Shown here in pieces: positions 26,598 to 34,542 of a DNA stretch of 64,000 nucleotides (position 1 is its first letter; each line of letters starts with the position of its first letter). The DNA lies in NCBI RefSeq assembly GCF_034676705.1, contig NZ_JAUCBS010000013.1, positions 694,501-758,500 of the forward strand, read 5' to 3'. The notes under the pieces were generated by a model. It had not been told where the DNA came from. It did no database searches and saw only the letters and a list, made by a program, of their open reading frames with translations. The position numbers and the translations under genes are program-made. The DNA is from Gemmobacter sp. Its GTDB lineage: Bacteria; Pseudomonadota; Alphaproteobacteria; Rhodobacterales; Rhodobacteraceae.

Positions 26598-28105
26598 CAC
26601 AGGCTCTCCAGAAAGGCGATCAGGGCGTCGCGGTCGGCGGTGGGCAGGGCAGTGGTGCCATCGCGGGCGGCCTGTGCCTCGCCCCCGTGCCACAGGATCG
26701 CCTCCAGCAGGGATCGCGCGCGGCCATCGTGCAGGAAATAGCTGTGCCCCGACACCTGTTTCGTCAGCCCGATCCCCCACAGTGGCGGGGTTTTCCATTC
26801 GCGGCCCGTCGCGCGGCCTTCGGGGCGGTTGTCGGCCAGCCCGTCGCCCATGTCGTGCAGCAGCAGGTCGGTATAGGGCCAGATCAGCTGAAAGCTTTGT
26901 TCCGGCTGGTCGGTCAGCCGGTGGGTGACGTGCTTGGGCGTGTGGCAGGCCTGGCAGTTCAGGCTGTGGAACACCTGTTTGCCCAGCAGCACCTGCGGGT
27001 CATCGACCTTGCGCCGTTCCGGCACGCCCAGGTTGCGGGCGTAGAAGGTGACCAGATCCAGGCTGCGGGTGTCCACCTCCAGCCCGTCGCGGATGCCGGG
27101 TTCCTGCCCGACGGGGGCACTGCGGCAGGCCGTCTGGGCGGGGGTGCAATCGCCCCAGGGGTCGGGGAACAGCGGGGTGGACAGGCCCATGTCGCCGGAA
27201 AATGCCGCCGCCGATTGTTCGCGCACGGTCGGCGCCCCGCCCTTCAACCCGAAGCGCCCGAGCATGGGCACGCCATGTTCCACCGACGGCACGATCTGCG
27301 CCCGGCCCGAGATGCCATCGCCATCGCGGTCATCGGGATCCGCGCGCGACAGGATGTCGGCGGCGGGAATCGCCTCCAGCAGGCCCAGTCCGATCATCTG
27401 CGGCGCGACGCGGGGCGACAGCATCAGGTCGGCGTGGGGTGCGCCATAGCCGGGGTTGGAAAAGGTATAGACCGGCGCCCGCAACGATATGGTTTGCCCA
27501 TCGGCCAGCCTCACGGGATGTTCGGTATAGGCAATGTCCATCTGCCCTTCGGCGGCATGGCCGGGGATCGCCATATCCTGCAACTGGCCGCCATAGACCG
27601 GGTCGGGCTGCGTGGCCAGCCAGCCCTCGATCTCTGCCGCCGTGCCGCCGGGCACCGACAGGCGCAGGAACATGGACACCCGGCCATCCCCCGGCTCTTC
27701 GGGCGGGTGGCCGCGCCCGTCTTTCAGGTGACAATCCTGACAGCCCCGGGCGTTCAGCAGCGGACCCAGGCCATCCGACCCCAGGGTCGAGGCAGGGGCA
27801 GCCACCCAGGTCTTGCGGAACAGTGCGTTGCCCAGCTTGAAATCCATCTCGCGCGCAAAGGGCATGTTGCCCGACAGCTGCGAAAAGGCATCGGCGTTGC
27901 GGCGGGCGCGCACGGTGGCGGCGCCGGCCGCCAGCGCCTCGAACGGTTCGGGCGCGGTGAAATCGGTGGGGGGCGCCAGGGCGGCGGCAATCCGCGCCAG
28001 TTCGTCGGGCGTGCGCGGCACCATGGGCAGATGCCGGTCATCCAGCGTCTGGGCCAGGGCGCCGGCAGGCAGCAGGGCGAAAAGCAGCAAGGGGCGAAGG
28101 CGCAT
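26597..28105 (-). CDS. Di-haem oxidoreductase family protein (DUF1111), periplasmic
   Basis: 502 residues with a signal peptide (RLRPLLLFALLPAGALAQ). Two c-type haem sites are visible: CQDCH at residues 122-126 and CQACH near residue 395, a layout related to MauG/di-haem peroxidases. Such proteins sit beside imelysins in iron-regulated operons and may change iron redox state during uptake. ATG at 28103-28105 follows AAAGGAGG. Its stop overlaps the next gene's start, so DUF1111, imelysin and DUF1513 form one operon. Confidence 0.9.
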   Translation of the reverse strand: MRLRPLLLFALLPAGALAQTLDDRHLPMVPRTPDELARIAAALAPPTDFTAPEPFEALAAGAATVRARRNADAFSQLSGNMPFAREMDFKLGNALFRKTWVAAPASTLGSDGLGPLLNARGCQDCHLKDGRGHPPEEPGDGRVSMFLRLSVPGGTAAEIEGWLATQPDPVYGGQLQDMAIPGHAAEGQMDIAYTEHPVRLADGQTISLRAPVYTFSNPGYGAPHADLMLSPRVAPQMIGLGLLEAIPAADILSRADPDDRDGDGISGRAQIVPSVEHGVPMLGRFGLKGGAPTVREQSAAAFSGDMGLSTPLFPDPWGDCTPAQTACRSAPVGQEPGIRDGLEVDTRSLDLVTFYARNLGVPERRKVDDPQVLLGKQVFHSLNCQACHTPKHVTHRLTDQPEQSFQLIWPYTDLLLHDMGDGLADNRPEGRATGREWKTPPLWGIGLTKQVSGHSYFLHDGRARSLLEAILWHGGEAQAARDGTTALPTADRDALIAFLESL

Positions 28106-28157
28106 GGATGCCTCCTTTCGCCCCCTTGTCGCGCCGCTTTCCTGGCAATTCAATCGG

Positions 28158-28190
28158 AAAAACGGGGCTGCGGCGCGGCGCCACGGCCCC
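28158..28190 (-). terminator. Rho-independent terminator after bfr
   Basis: On the minus strand GGGGC and GCCCC enclose an inner GGCG/CGCC stem (28164-28190), followed by G and five T. It lies 14 bases after the bfr stop and separates it from the DUF1111 operon. Confidence 0.7.
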
Positions 28191-28203
28191 GGGGGAATGC
28201 CGC

Positions 28204-28689
28204 CTATTCCGCCTCGTTCGCGGGCAGGGCGTTCAGCATGGAGTAGCGTTCGACGCCCAGTTTCTCGAACAGGTCCAACTGGGTTTCCAGAAAGTCGATG
28301 TGGCCTTCCTCGTCCGCCAGCAACTCGTCGAACAGTGCGCGGCTGACGTAATCGCCGGCCTCGTCGCAATAGCGGCGCGCCTCGATATACAGGGTGCGGG
28401 CGTCGTGTTCGGCGGCCAGATCGGCCTCCAGCGTTTCCTTGACGGTCTGGCCGATGCGCAGCGAGTCGAGCTTTTGCAGGTTCGGGTGCCCTTCAAGGAA
28501 GATGATGCGCGCGATCAGCTTGTCGGCGTGCTGCATTTCCTCGATCGATTCGGCGCGCGACTTGGCGGCAAGGCGGCCAAGGCCCCAATCCTCTTGCAGG
28601 CGGAAATGCAGCCAGTACTGGCTGACCGCCGTCAGTTCCGACCGCAGCGCGGCGTTGAGGTATTCAATGACTTTCGCGTCGCCCTTCAT
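28204..28689 (-). CDS. bfr: Bacterioferritin
   Basis: 161 residues, full length. Ferroxidase ligands are in place: E18 (LRSELTAVSQYW), E51 and H54 (IEEMQHADKL), and the C-terminal pair in LADEEGHIDFL. M52, the axial haem ligand shared between two subunits, is present. The 24-mer stores iron as ferric mineral and binds haem. ATG at 28687-28689 follows AAGGAG; an upstream ATG in frame is less well placed. An Irr-type box lies 93 bases before the start. bfd is just upstream. Confidence 0.97.
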   Translation of the reverse strand: MKGDAKVIEYLNAALRSELTAVSQYWLHFRLQEDWGLGRLAAKSRAESIEEMQHADKLIARIIFLEGHPNLQKLDSLRIGQTVKETLEADLAAEHDARTLYIEARRYCDEAGDYVSRALFDELLADEEGHIDFLETQLDLFEKLGVERYSMLNALPANEAE

Positions 28690-28781
28690 GGTGGTCTCCT
28701 TCGGTGCTGGCATTGTGCCGACTGCGTTGGAAACCAAGTTAGGGCCGCCTCCGTTCCCTGTCCATGGGGATGGGGCAGTTT

Positions 28782-28798
28782 TTTAGAATAATTCTAAA
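28782..28798. promoter_or_regulatory. Irr-type iron control element (ICE box) before bfr
   Basis: A perfect 17-base palindrome with three central bases, TTTAGAATAATTCTAAA, in an AT-rich patch between bfd and bfr. It matches the box bound by the haem-responsive regulator Irr in Alphaproteobacteria. Iron-storage genes are typical Irr targets. Confidence 0.85.
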
Positions 28799-28813
28799 CT
28801 TGACCGAAACGAT

Positions 28814-29071
28814 CTATTTTACCCGCGCCAGACGGGCTGTCGCAGGGCGCAGCACCGGCGGGCGTTCCGGCGCACCGGCCACGCCAAAGCTGTCGCAGCC
28901 GCGCATCGTGTCCAGGAACAGCGGCATGCAACCGCCGCAATCGGCGCGTTTTCCCAGCGCGTGATAGATCTTGCCGGGGGTGATGATCGTGTCGGCATCG
29001 GCAGCGCGCATCCAGTCCACCGCGGCGCGGATTTCGTGGTCGCTGATGGACTGGCAGTGGCAGACGATCAT
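28814..29071 (-). CDS. bfd: Bacterioferritin-associated ferredoxin
   Basis: 85 residues. It begins MIVCHCQSISDHEI, and C4, C6, C45 and C48 (RADCGGC) supply the [2Fe-2S] cluster of Bfd. The spacing between the cysteine pairs is a few residues longer than in E. coli Bfd, and the tail after residue 60 is extended. Bfd docks on bacterioferritin and reduces its core to release iron. It follows the large imelysin gene by seven bases and precedes bfr, separated from it by the Irr box. Confidence 0.92.
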   Translation of the reverse strand: MIVCHCQSISDHEIRAAVDWMRAADADTIITPGKIYHALGKRADCGGCMPLFLDTMRGCDSFGVAGAPERPPVLRPATARLARVK

Positions 29072-29078
29072 GGCAGGC

Positions 29079-30338
29079 TCACTTGAAAACGGCCGAGGGG
29101 TTGTCGAGGCTGTCGGATCCTTCAAAGGCGATCTTGGACAGGCCCAGCGTCGCAACCGCGCGTTCGATGCCGCCGGTCTGCTTCACCAGCGCATCGACGG
29201 CGCCCATGACCAGCGTCTCGCCCTGCTTGTTGCCCGCTTCCAGCATCATGTCATAGGCAAAGCCGCCTTCGGCGGCCGTGACGATGGCCTTCAGCGCCGC
29301 GACCGAGGCATCCAGATCGGCCTTCAGCCCGGCATCGACGCCCGGATCCCGGGCCGCGACCAGTTCCGACAGCGAGGGGCCGGAAACGATGGTGCCATCG
29401 ACCCGGGTATAGCTGCCCAGATAGACGTTACGGATGCCGAGGCCATCGTAATAATGGCTGTTGTGGGTGTTGTCGGAAAAGCAGTCATGCTCTTCTTCCG
29501 GGTCGTTCAGCATCAGGCCCAGCTTCATCCGCTCGCCCGCCTGTTCGCCATAGGACAGGCTGCCCATGCCGGTCAGCATGGCCAGCAGGCCCGCCTGCGG
29601 ATCGGCGGTAACGGCCGCGCGGCCTTCGCCATCCTTGGCCCATGCGGCGGCCATCTCCTCCAGATCGGTCACCAGCAGATCGGTGGCCGCGCGCAGATAG
29701 GCGGCGCGGCGGTCGCAGTTGCCGCCGGTGCAGGCGGCGCCCTGGGCGTAATCGGTAAAGGGCCGGGCGCCGGCCCCCTTGGCGGTGCCGTTCAGATCCT
29801 GACCCCACAGCAGGAATTCGATGGCATGGTAACCGCTGGCCACATTCGCCTCGATCCCGTCGGCTTCGTGCAGGGTGCCAGAGATCAGCTCGGGCGTGAT
29901 CGCGGTGGCGTCGATTTCCACGCCCGACAGGGTGAAGACCGGCGTCGCCACCACGTTCAGCGCGGCAAGGGCGTTTTCATCGTTCGTCGCGGTGTCGGGC
30001 GCGACATAGTCGATCAGGCCTTCGTCCAGCGGCCAGGCGTTCACCCGCCCTTCCCAGTCGTCGACGATGGCATTGCCAAACCGGAAGACCTCGGTCTGCT
30101 GATAGGGCACGCGGGCGGCCAGCCAGGCGGTTTTCGCCGCGGCCAGCGTGGCATCCGACGGCTGGGCGATCAGCGCGTTCACCGCCGTTTGCAGCGTCTT
30201 GGCGGTGGACAGGCTGTCGCCATAGGCGGCGGCGGCGATATCGGCATAGGTTTCCACCACGCCGGCGGGATCGGCGGCCAGCAGCGGGGTGGCGGTCAGG
30301 GCGGTGGTCAGCAGGGCGGCGGCGACGAGGCGGGTCAT
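29079..30338 (-). CDS. Imelysin-family (M75) periplasmic iron-uptake protein, long form
   Basis: 419 residues with a signal peptide (RLVAAALLTTALTATPLLAA). The imelysin domain carries the intact family motif GYHAIEFLLWG (GxHxxE) near residue 167, together with FRFGNAIVDDWEGRVNAWP and HDCFSDNTHNSHYYDGLG. Related proteins (ICMP, imelysin) bind periplasmic or outer-membrane iron. AAGGA precedes the ATG by seven bases. It lies 18 bases after hemP and seven before bfd, probably one transcript. Confidence 0.93.
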   Translation of the reverse strand: MTRLVAAALLTTALTATPLLAADPAGVVETYADIAAAAYGDSLSTAKTLQTAVNALIAQPSDATLAAAKTAWLAARVPYQQTEVFRFGNAIVDDWEGRVNAWPLDEGLIDYVAPDTATNDENALAALNVVATPVFTLSGVEIDATAITPELISGTLHEADGIEANVASGYHAIEFLLWGQDLNGTAKGAGARPFTDYAQGAACTGGNCDRRAAYLRAATDLLVTDLEEMAAAWAKDGEGRAAVTADPQAGLLAMLTGMGSLSYGEQAGERMKLGLMLNDPEEEHDCFSDNTHNSHYYDGLGIRNVYLGSYTRVDGTIVSGPSLSELVAARDPGVDAGLKADLDASVAALKAIVTAAEGGFAYDMMLEAGNKQGETLVMGAVDALVKQTGGIERAVATLGLSKIAFEGSDSLDNPSAVFK

Positions 30339-30356
30339 GGGAATGTCCTTAGGCGA

Positions 30357-30521
30357 TCACTTGGTCAGGATCAGCTTGCCGGCCCGCGTGATGCGCAGGG
30401 CATAGACCTGATCGTTCAGCTGGATATGCGCCAGCGCCCCCCCACGGGTCAGCGAAACGGCGTCATATACGGGAATCGCCGGCTGCGTGACGGGTTGGAA
30501 GTCGGCGGCGGCGGCGGTCAT
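30357..30521 (-). CDS. hemP: Hemin uptake protein HemP
   Basis: 54 residues, easily missed because of its size. The C-terminal two-thirds match HemP: VYDAVSLTRGGALAHIQLND, then QVYALRITRAGKLILTK ending at the stop. HemP is a small cytoplasmic protein linked to haem-uptake gene expression under iron limitation. It is the first gene of the run hemP-imelysin-bfd, and its divergent upstream region contains a spaced inverted repeat. Confidence 0.9.
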   Translation of the reverse strand: MTAAAADFQPVTQPAIPVYDAVSLTRGGALAHIQLNDQVYALRITRAGKLILTK

Positions 30522-30562
30522 GCGTGTATCCCTTGGGTCGCGGTCAGGCGTTGTGGTGAAAA

Positions 30563-30607
30563 TCCGACAAAAAGGCTTTGCTGTAAAGACCGATTCTTTA
30601 TGTCGGA
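30563..30607. promoter_or_regulatory. Spaced inverted repeat in the hemP upstream region
   Basis: TCCGACA (30563-30569) and TGTCGGA (30601-30607) are perfect inverted arms 31 bases apart. The AT-rich stretch between them (GCTTTGCTGTAAAG, GATTCTTTA) probably holds the hemP promoter. The regulator is unknown; it does not match the Irr box. Confidence 0.4.
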
Positions 30608-30713
30608 ATATTCCTGCTGACAGCGGGATGACAGCGGCCGTCAGGGGGCTGTCAGGGCGGGGATGCTATACCGCATCATCGGACCGTCTGGCCCAGCAAC
30701 CCAGGAGAATGCC

Positions 30714-30956
30714 ATGACCCTTGCACAATCTGCCCTGACCGCGCTTGCCCTGCTGGCTATCCCGGCCGCCGCGCAGGCCGCGCCGAAACTGTCCGAGATC
30801 GTCGGCGGGCTGGAATCGCGCGGCTATGTGCTGCAAGAGCTGGAGGTGAAATCCGACCGCATCAAGGTCGAGGCGCGCACTGCCGCCGGTGCGCGGGTGG
30901 AACTGGATGTGGATCCGGCCACCGGCGCCATCCGCAGTGAACGGCCCGACACCTGA
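30714..30956 (+). CDS. Small exported PepSY-domain protein
   Basis: 80 residues. A signal peptide covers residues 1-22 (AQSALTALALLAIPAAAQA). The mature part is a single PepSY-type unit (LSEIVGGLESRGYVLQELEV; VELDVDPATGAIRSERPD), which in other proteins inhibits proteases or binds periplasmic partners. CCAGGAG lies five bases before the ATG. It is divergent from hemP; no evidence beyond position ties it to iron. Confidence 0.8.
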   Translation: MTLAQSALTALALLAIPAAAQAAPKLSEIVGGLESRGYVLQELEVKSDRIKVEARTAAGARVELDVDPATGAIRSERPDT

Positions 30957-30972
30957 GGTCCGGCCCCGGCGC

Positions 30973-31060
30973 GCAAGGGGGGCGCCGCCCCCTTGCAACC
31001 GGCGCGCCCGTTGCGGCGCGGCACCTGCCCCCCCCCGGAGTTTTGGGGCAAGGCGAAAGG
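30973..31060 (+). repeat. Intergenic core-plus-two-hairpin element, copy 9, in the gap before the first Mrp operon
   Basis: Hairpin B GCAAGGGGG/CCCCCTTGC (30973-30996), hairpin A CGCGCC/GGCGCG (31003-31020), diverged core CCCCCCCCCGGAGTTTTGGG and GCAAGGCGAAAG (31028-31060). The rest of the 350-base gap 30957-31306 has no gene; an AT-richer patch at 31090-31200 probably holds the promoter of the Mrp operon, but I cannot place its boxes. Confidence 0.7.
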
Positions 31061-31306
31061 GCAGGCGGCGCGATGGTCCGGCCCGGTCGGAATTCCAGAC
31101 GTCAGATTGATGAAAGTCGCGTGTATCTGCGCAGAAGGACTTGCAAATTCGCGTTTACGGCCCCTTTTAGTGACACAAGCGGACTTCCCGAATAGCTGCT
31201 GCCTGCCTGATCCCCGCCTTGCGCGGTTTTCGGCGCGGGCACCGCGTGTTTGAGGAAGCCGGCACATCAAGGACCGGAAACACGGCGGGGGGGCAGGCGC
31301 GGCCAG

Positions 31307-34198
31307 ATGATTGAACAGAACCTTATCCTGATCCTTGTGCTGTTGCCGTTTCTCGGGGCGCTGGCGGCGGCGACGTTGCCGGTGAATGCGCATAATGCGG
31401 CGGCGTGGATTTCGGGGCTGGTTCTGGCAGGCGGGCTGGCGATTCTGGCGCTGCTGCATGGGCCGGTGGCCGACGGGCGGGTGCTGCGCGTGTTCGTGCA
31501 ATGGGTGCCGTCGCTGCGGCTGAACCTGCCGTTCCGGGTGGATGGCTTTGCCTGGTTCTTTGTCACGCTGGTGCTGTCCATCGGCGTGATGGTGGTGATC
31601 TACGCGCGCTACTACCTGTCCAAGACCGATCCGGTGCCGCGGTTCTATTCCTTTCTGCTGGCCTTCACCGGGGCGATGGTAGGGTTGCTGCTGTCGGGCA
31701 ACATCCTGATGCTGGTGGTGTTCTGGGAACTGACCTCGATCACCTCGTTCCTGCTGATCGGGTATTGGAACCAGAGCCAGGCGGCGCGCGACGGGGCGCG
31801 GATGGCGCTGATCGTGACGGCGGTGGGGGGGCTGTGCCTGCTGGTGGCCATGCTGGTGCTGGGGCAGATCGTCGGCGCCTATGACATCGACCGTGTGCTG
31901 GCCTCGGGCGATGTGATCCGGGCGCATCCGATGTATCCGCTGGTGCTGGGGCTGTTCCTGATCGGGGCATTCACCAAATCGGCGCAGTTTCCGTTCCATT
32001 TCTGGCTGCCGGGCGCCATGGCGGCGCCGACGCCGGTATCGGCCTTTCTGCATTCGGCCACCATGGTGAAGGCCGGGGTTTTCCTGCTGGTGCGGTTTTC
32101 GCCGGCGCTGGGGGGGACCGAGCTGTGGTTCTTTGCCGTGACCGGCACGGGCATGGCGACGCTGCTGATAGGCGCCATGATCGCGCTGTTCCGCCATGAC
32201 CTGAAGGGGTTGCTGGCCTATTCCACCATCAGCCACCTGGGGCTGATCACCGCGCTGGCGGGCATCGGCAGCCAGGGCGCCATCGTTGCCGCGATCTTTC
32301 ACATTGCCAACCATGCGGTGTTCAAGGCCAGCCTGTTCATGGCTGCCGGCATCATCGACCATGAGACGGGCACGCGCGACATGCGCAGGCTGTCGGGGCT
32401 GTTCCGAGCCATGCCGATCACCGGGACGCTGGCCATCGTCGCCTCGGCCGCGATGGCGGGGGTGCCGTTGCTGAACGGGTTCCTGTCCAAGGAGATGTTC
32501 TTTGCCGAGGCGGTGGATTGGCACAACGGCACCTGGCTGGACAATTCGCTGCCCTATCTGGCCACCGTGGCCAGCGTGTTCGCGGTGGCTTATTCGGTGC
32601 GGTTCATTGCCACGGTGTTCTTTGGCCCGCCCGCCACCGACCTGCCGCATGACCCGCACGAGCCCTCGCCCTGGATGCGCCGTCCGGTCGAGCTGCTGGT
32701 GCTGGTCTGCCTGACAGTGGGGATTTTGCCGGGGCTGACGCTGGGGCCGGTGCTGAACGATGCCGCGCGTTCGGTGGTGGGGGCGGCTCTGCCCTATGTC
32801 AACATCGCCATCTGGCACGGGCTGAACCTGCCCCTGATCATGAGCCTGGTGGCGCTGGTGCTGGGCACGCTGATCTATGTGGTCTTTGCCGGCCGTATCT
32901 CCGAAGGGCCGGAAGGCCCGCCGCTGATCTGGCGCATCCGGGCGCAGCGCATCTATGAAAAGCTGCTGCTGGAACTGACGTGGAAGCTGCCGCGCCGCCT
33001 GCACGGGTTCTTTGGCACCGAACGGCTGCAACCGCAGCTGCGCCTGCTGGTGCTGCTGGCGGTGGCCGGGCTGGCGGCGACGGTCTGGGGCGCGCTGACG
33101 CCCACGCAGGCGCCGATGGCGCGGGCCACCGCGCTGAACCCGGCGTTCCTGCTGATGTGGGGCGTGGGGGCGGCCTGTGCCATCGGGGCGGCCTGGCAGG
33201 CGAAATACCACCGCTTTGCCGCGCTGGTGCTGCTGGGCGGGGCAGGGCTGATCACCTGTCTGACCTTTGCGTGGTTTTCCGCCCCCGATCTGGCGGTGAC
33301 CCAGCTGCTGGTGGAAATCGTGACCACGGTCCTGCTGCTGCTGGGCCTGCGCTGGCTGCCCAAGCGGCGCGAGGAGATTGCCGAAGACAAGCTGTTGCCC
33401 GCCCATATCCGCCGCGGCCGCGATCTGGTGATTGCCATGGTTTCGGGTGCCGGGCTGGCGGCGATTGCCTATGTGGTGATGACCCGGCCGCTGATCCCGA
33501 ACGTGGGCGACTGGTTCCTGCGCAATGCCTATTACGAAGGCGGCGGCACCAATACGGTGAACGTGATCCTGGTGGATTTCCGCGCCTTTGACACCTTTGG
33601 CGAAATCACCGTGCTGGCCATCGTGGGGCTGACCGTCTACGCCCTGCTGCGCCGGTTCCGGCCGGCGGCGGAAAGCACCGATCTGCCAGCACAGCAGGGG
33701 GCCGAATCCGAAGCCGCGCTGAAGGATTATCTGCTGGTGCCCGGTGCGATCATGCGCTGGATGTTCCCGGTGCTGATCGTGGTATCCGCCTATCTGTTCT
33801 TCCGCGGGCATGATCTGCCGGGCGGCGGTTTTTCGGCCGGGGTGACGCTGGCCATCGCGCTGCTGCTGCAATACCTGGCGGCCAATGTCCGCTGGATCGA
33901 GGCGCGCATCACCATTCTGCCGATCCGCTGGATGGGCATCGGCCTGCTGATTGCCGGGCTGACCGGGGTGGGGGCCTGGCTGGTGGGCTACCCGTTCCTG
34001 ACCGCGCATGCGCAATATGTCGATGTGCCGCTGGTCGGGCAGGTGCCGGCCGCCACCGCGCTGATCTTTGACCTGGGGGTCTATGCGCTGGTGGTGGGGG
34101 CCACCGTCCTGATGCTGATCGCCATTGCGCACCAGTCGCTGCGTTCGGCCCGCCTGCGAGAGCAGGAGGCCGAGGCCGAAAAGACGGAGGCCCGCTGA
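31307..34198 (+). CDS. mrpA: Mrp Na+/H+ antiporter subunit A fused to subunit B, system 1
   Basis: 963 residues. The first 700 match the NuoL-like MrpA core: FWELTSITSFLLIGYWNQSQ, FPFHFWLPGAMAAPTPVSAF, HSATMVKAGVFLLVRFSPAL, AYSTISHLGLITALAGIGSQ. The C-terminal 150 are an MrpB domain (LVPGAIMRWMFPVLIVVSAY; FRGHDLPGGGFSAGVTLA). Such fusion is normal in Alphaproteobacteria. The complex exchanges cytoplasmic Na+ for H+ and supports salt and alkaline tolerance. ATG at 31307-31309; the stop overlaps the mrpC ATG. First gene of a six-gene operon. Confidence 0.95.
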   Translation: MIEQNLILILVLLPFLGALAAATLPVNAHNAAAWISGLVLAGGLAILALLHGPVADGRVLRVFVQWVPSLRLNLPFRVDGFAWFFVTLVLSIGVMVVIYARYYLSKTDPVPRFYSFLLAFTGAMVGLLLSGNILMLVVFWELTSITSFLLIGYWNQSQAARDGARMALIVTAVGGLCLLVAMLVLGQIVGAYDIDRVLASGDVIRAHPMYPLVLGLFLIGAFTKSAQFPFHFWLPGAMAAPTPVSAFLHSATMVKAGVFLLVRFSPALGGTELWFFAVTGTGMATLLIGAMIALFRHDLKGLLAYSTISHLGLITALAGIGSQGAIVAAIFHIANHAVFKASLFMAAGIIDHETGTRDMRRLSGLFRAMPITGTLAIVASAAMAGVPLLNGFLSKEMFFAEAVDWHNGTWLDNSLPYLATVASVFAVAYSVRFIATVFFGPPATDLPHDPHEPSPWMRRPVELLVLVCLTVGILPGLTLGPVLNDAARSVVGAALPYVNIAIWHGLNLPLIMSLVALVLGTLIYVVFAGRISEGPEGPPLIWRIRAQRIYEKLLLELTWKLPRRLHGFFGTERLQPQLRLLVLLAVAGLAATVWGALTPTQAPMARATALNPAFLLMWGVGAACAIGAAWQAKYHRFAALVLLGGAGLITCLTFAWFSAPDLAVTQLLVEIVTTVLLLLGLRWLPKRREEIAEDKLLPAHIRRGRDLVIAMVSGAGLAAIAYVVMTRPLIPNVGDWFLRNAYYEGGGTNTVNVILVDFRAFDTFGEITVLAIVGLTVYALLRRFRPAAESTDLPAQQGAESEAALKDYLLVPGAIMRWMFPVLIVVSAYLFFRGHDLPGGGFSAGVTLAIALLLQYLAANVRWIEARITILPIRWMGIGLLIAGLTGVGAWLVGYPFLTAHAQYVDVPLVGQVPAATALIFDLGVYALVVGATVLMLIAIAHQSLRSARLREQEAEAEKTEAR

Positions 34199-34542
34199 TG
34201 GAGGTCGTGCTGTCCCTTGCCATTGGCGTGCTGGCCGCGTCGGGTATCTGGCTGCTGCTGCGGCCGCGCACCTTTCAGGTGGTGGTGGGCCTGTGCCTGC
34301 TGTCCTATGCGGTCAACCTGTTCATCTTCTCGATGGGCCGGTTGACGGTGGGCGCCCCGCCGATCATGCCCAAGGGCGGGTTCGTGAACCCGGTCGCCTT
34401 TGCCGATCCGGTGCCGCAGGCGCTGATCCTGACCGCCATCGTGATCAGCTTTGCCACCACGGCGCTGTTCCTTGTGGTGATGATCGCCTCGCGCGGGTTG
34501 ACCGGCACCGACCATGTCGACGGGAAGGAGAGTGACCAATGA
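34198..34542 (+). CDS. mrpC: Mrp antiporter subunit C, system 1
   Basis: 114 residues with three helices, NuoK-like. Landmarks are ASGIWLLLRPRTFQVVVGLC, LLSYAVNLFIFSMGRL and DPVPQALILTAIVISFATTA, where the glutamine-containing helix replaces the NuoK glutamate region. Starts within the mrpA stop (TGATG) and ends within the mrpD start. Confidence 0.93.
   Translation: MEVVLSLAIGVLAASGIWLLLRPRTFQVVVGLCLLSYAVNLFIFSMGRLTVGAPPIMPKGGFVNPVAFADPVPQALILTAIVISFATTALFLVVMIASRGLTGTDHVDGKESDQ

Noticed and set aside
30824..34132. 1102-codon minus-strand open frame opposite mrpA of system 1
   Set aside because: Same shadow effect; the composition is unlike any protein and it covers the intergenic repeats.
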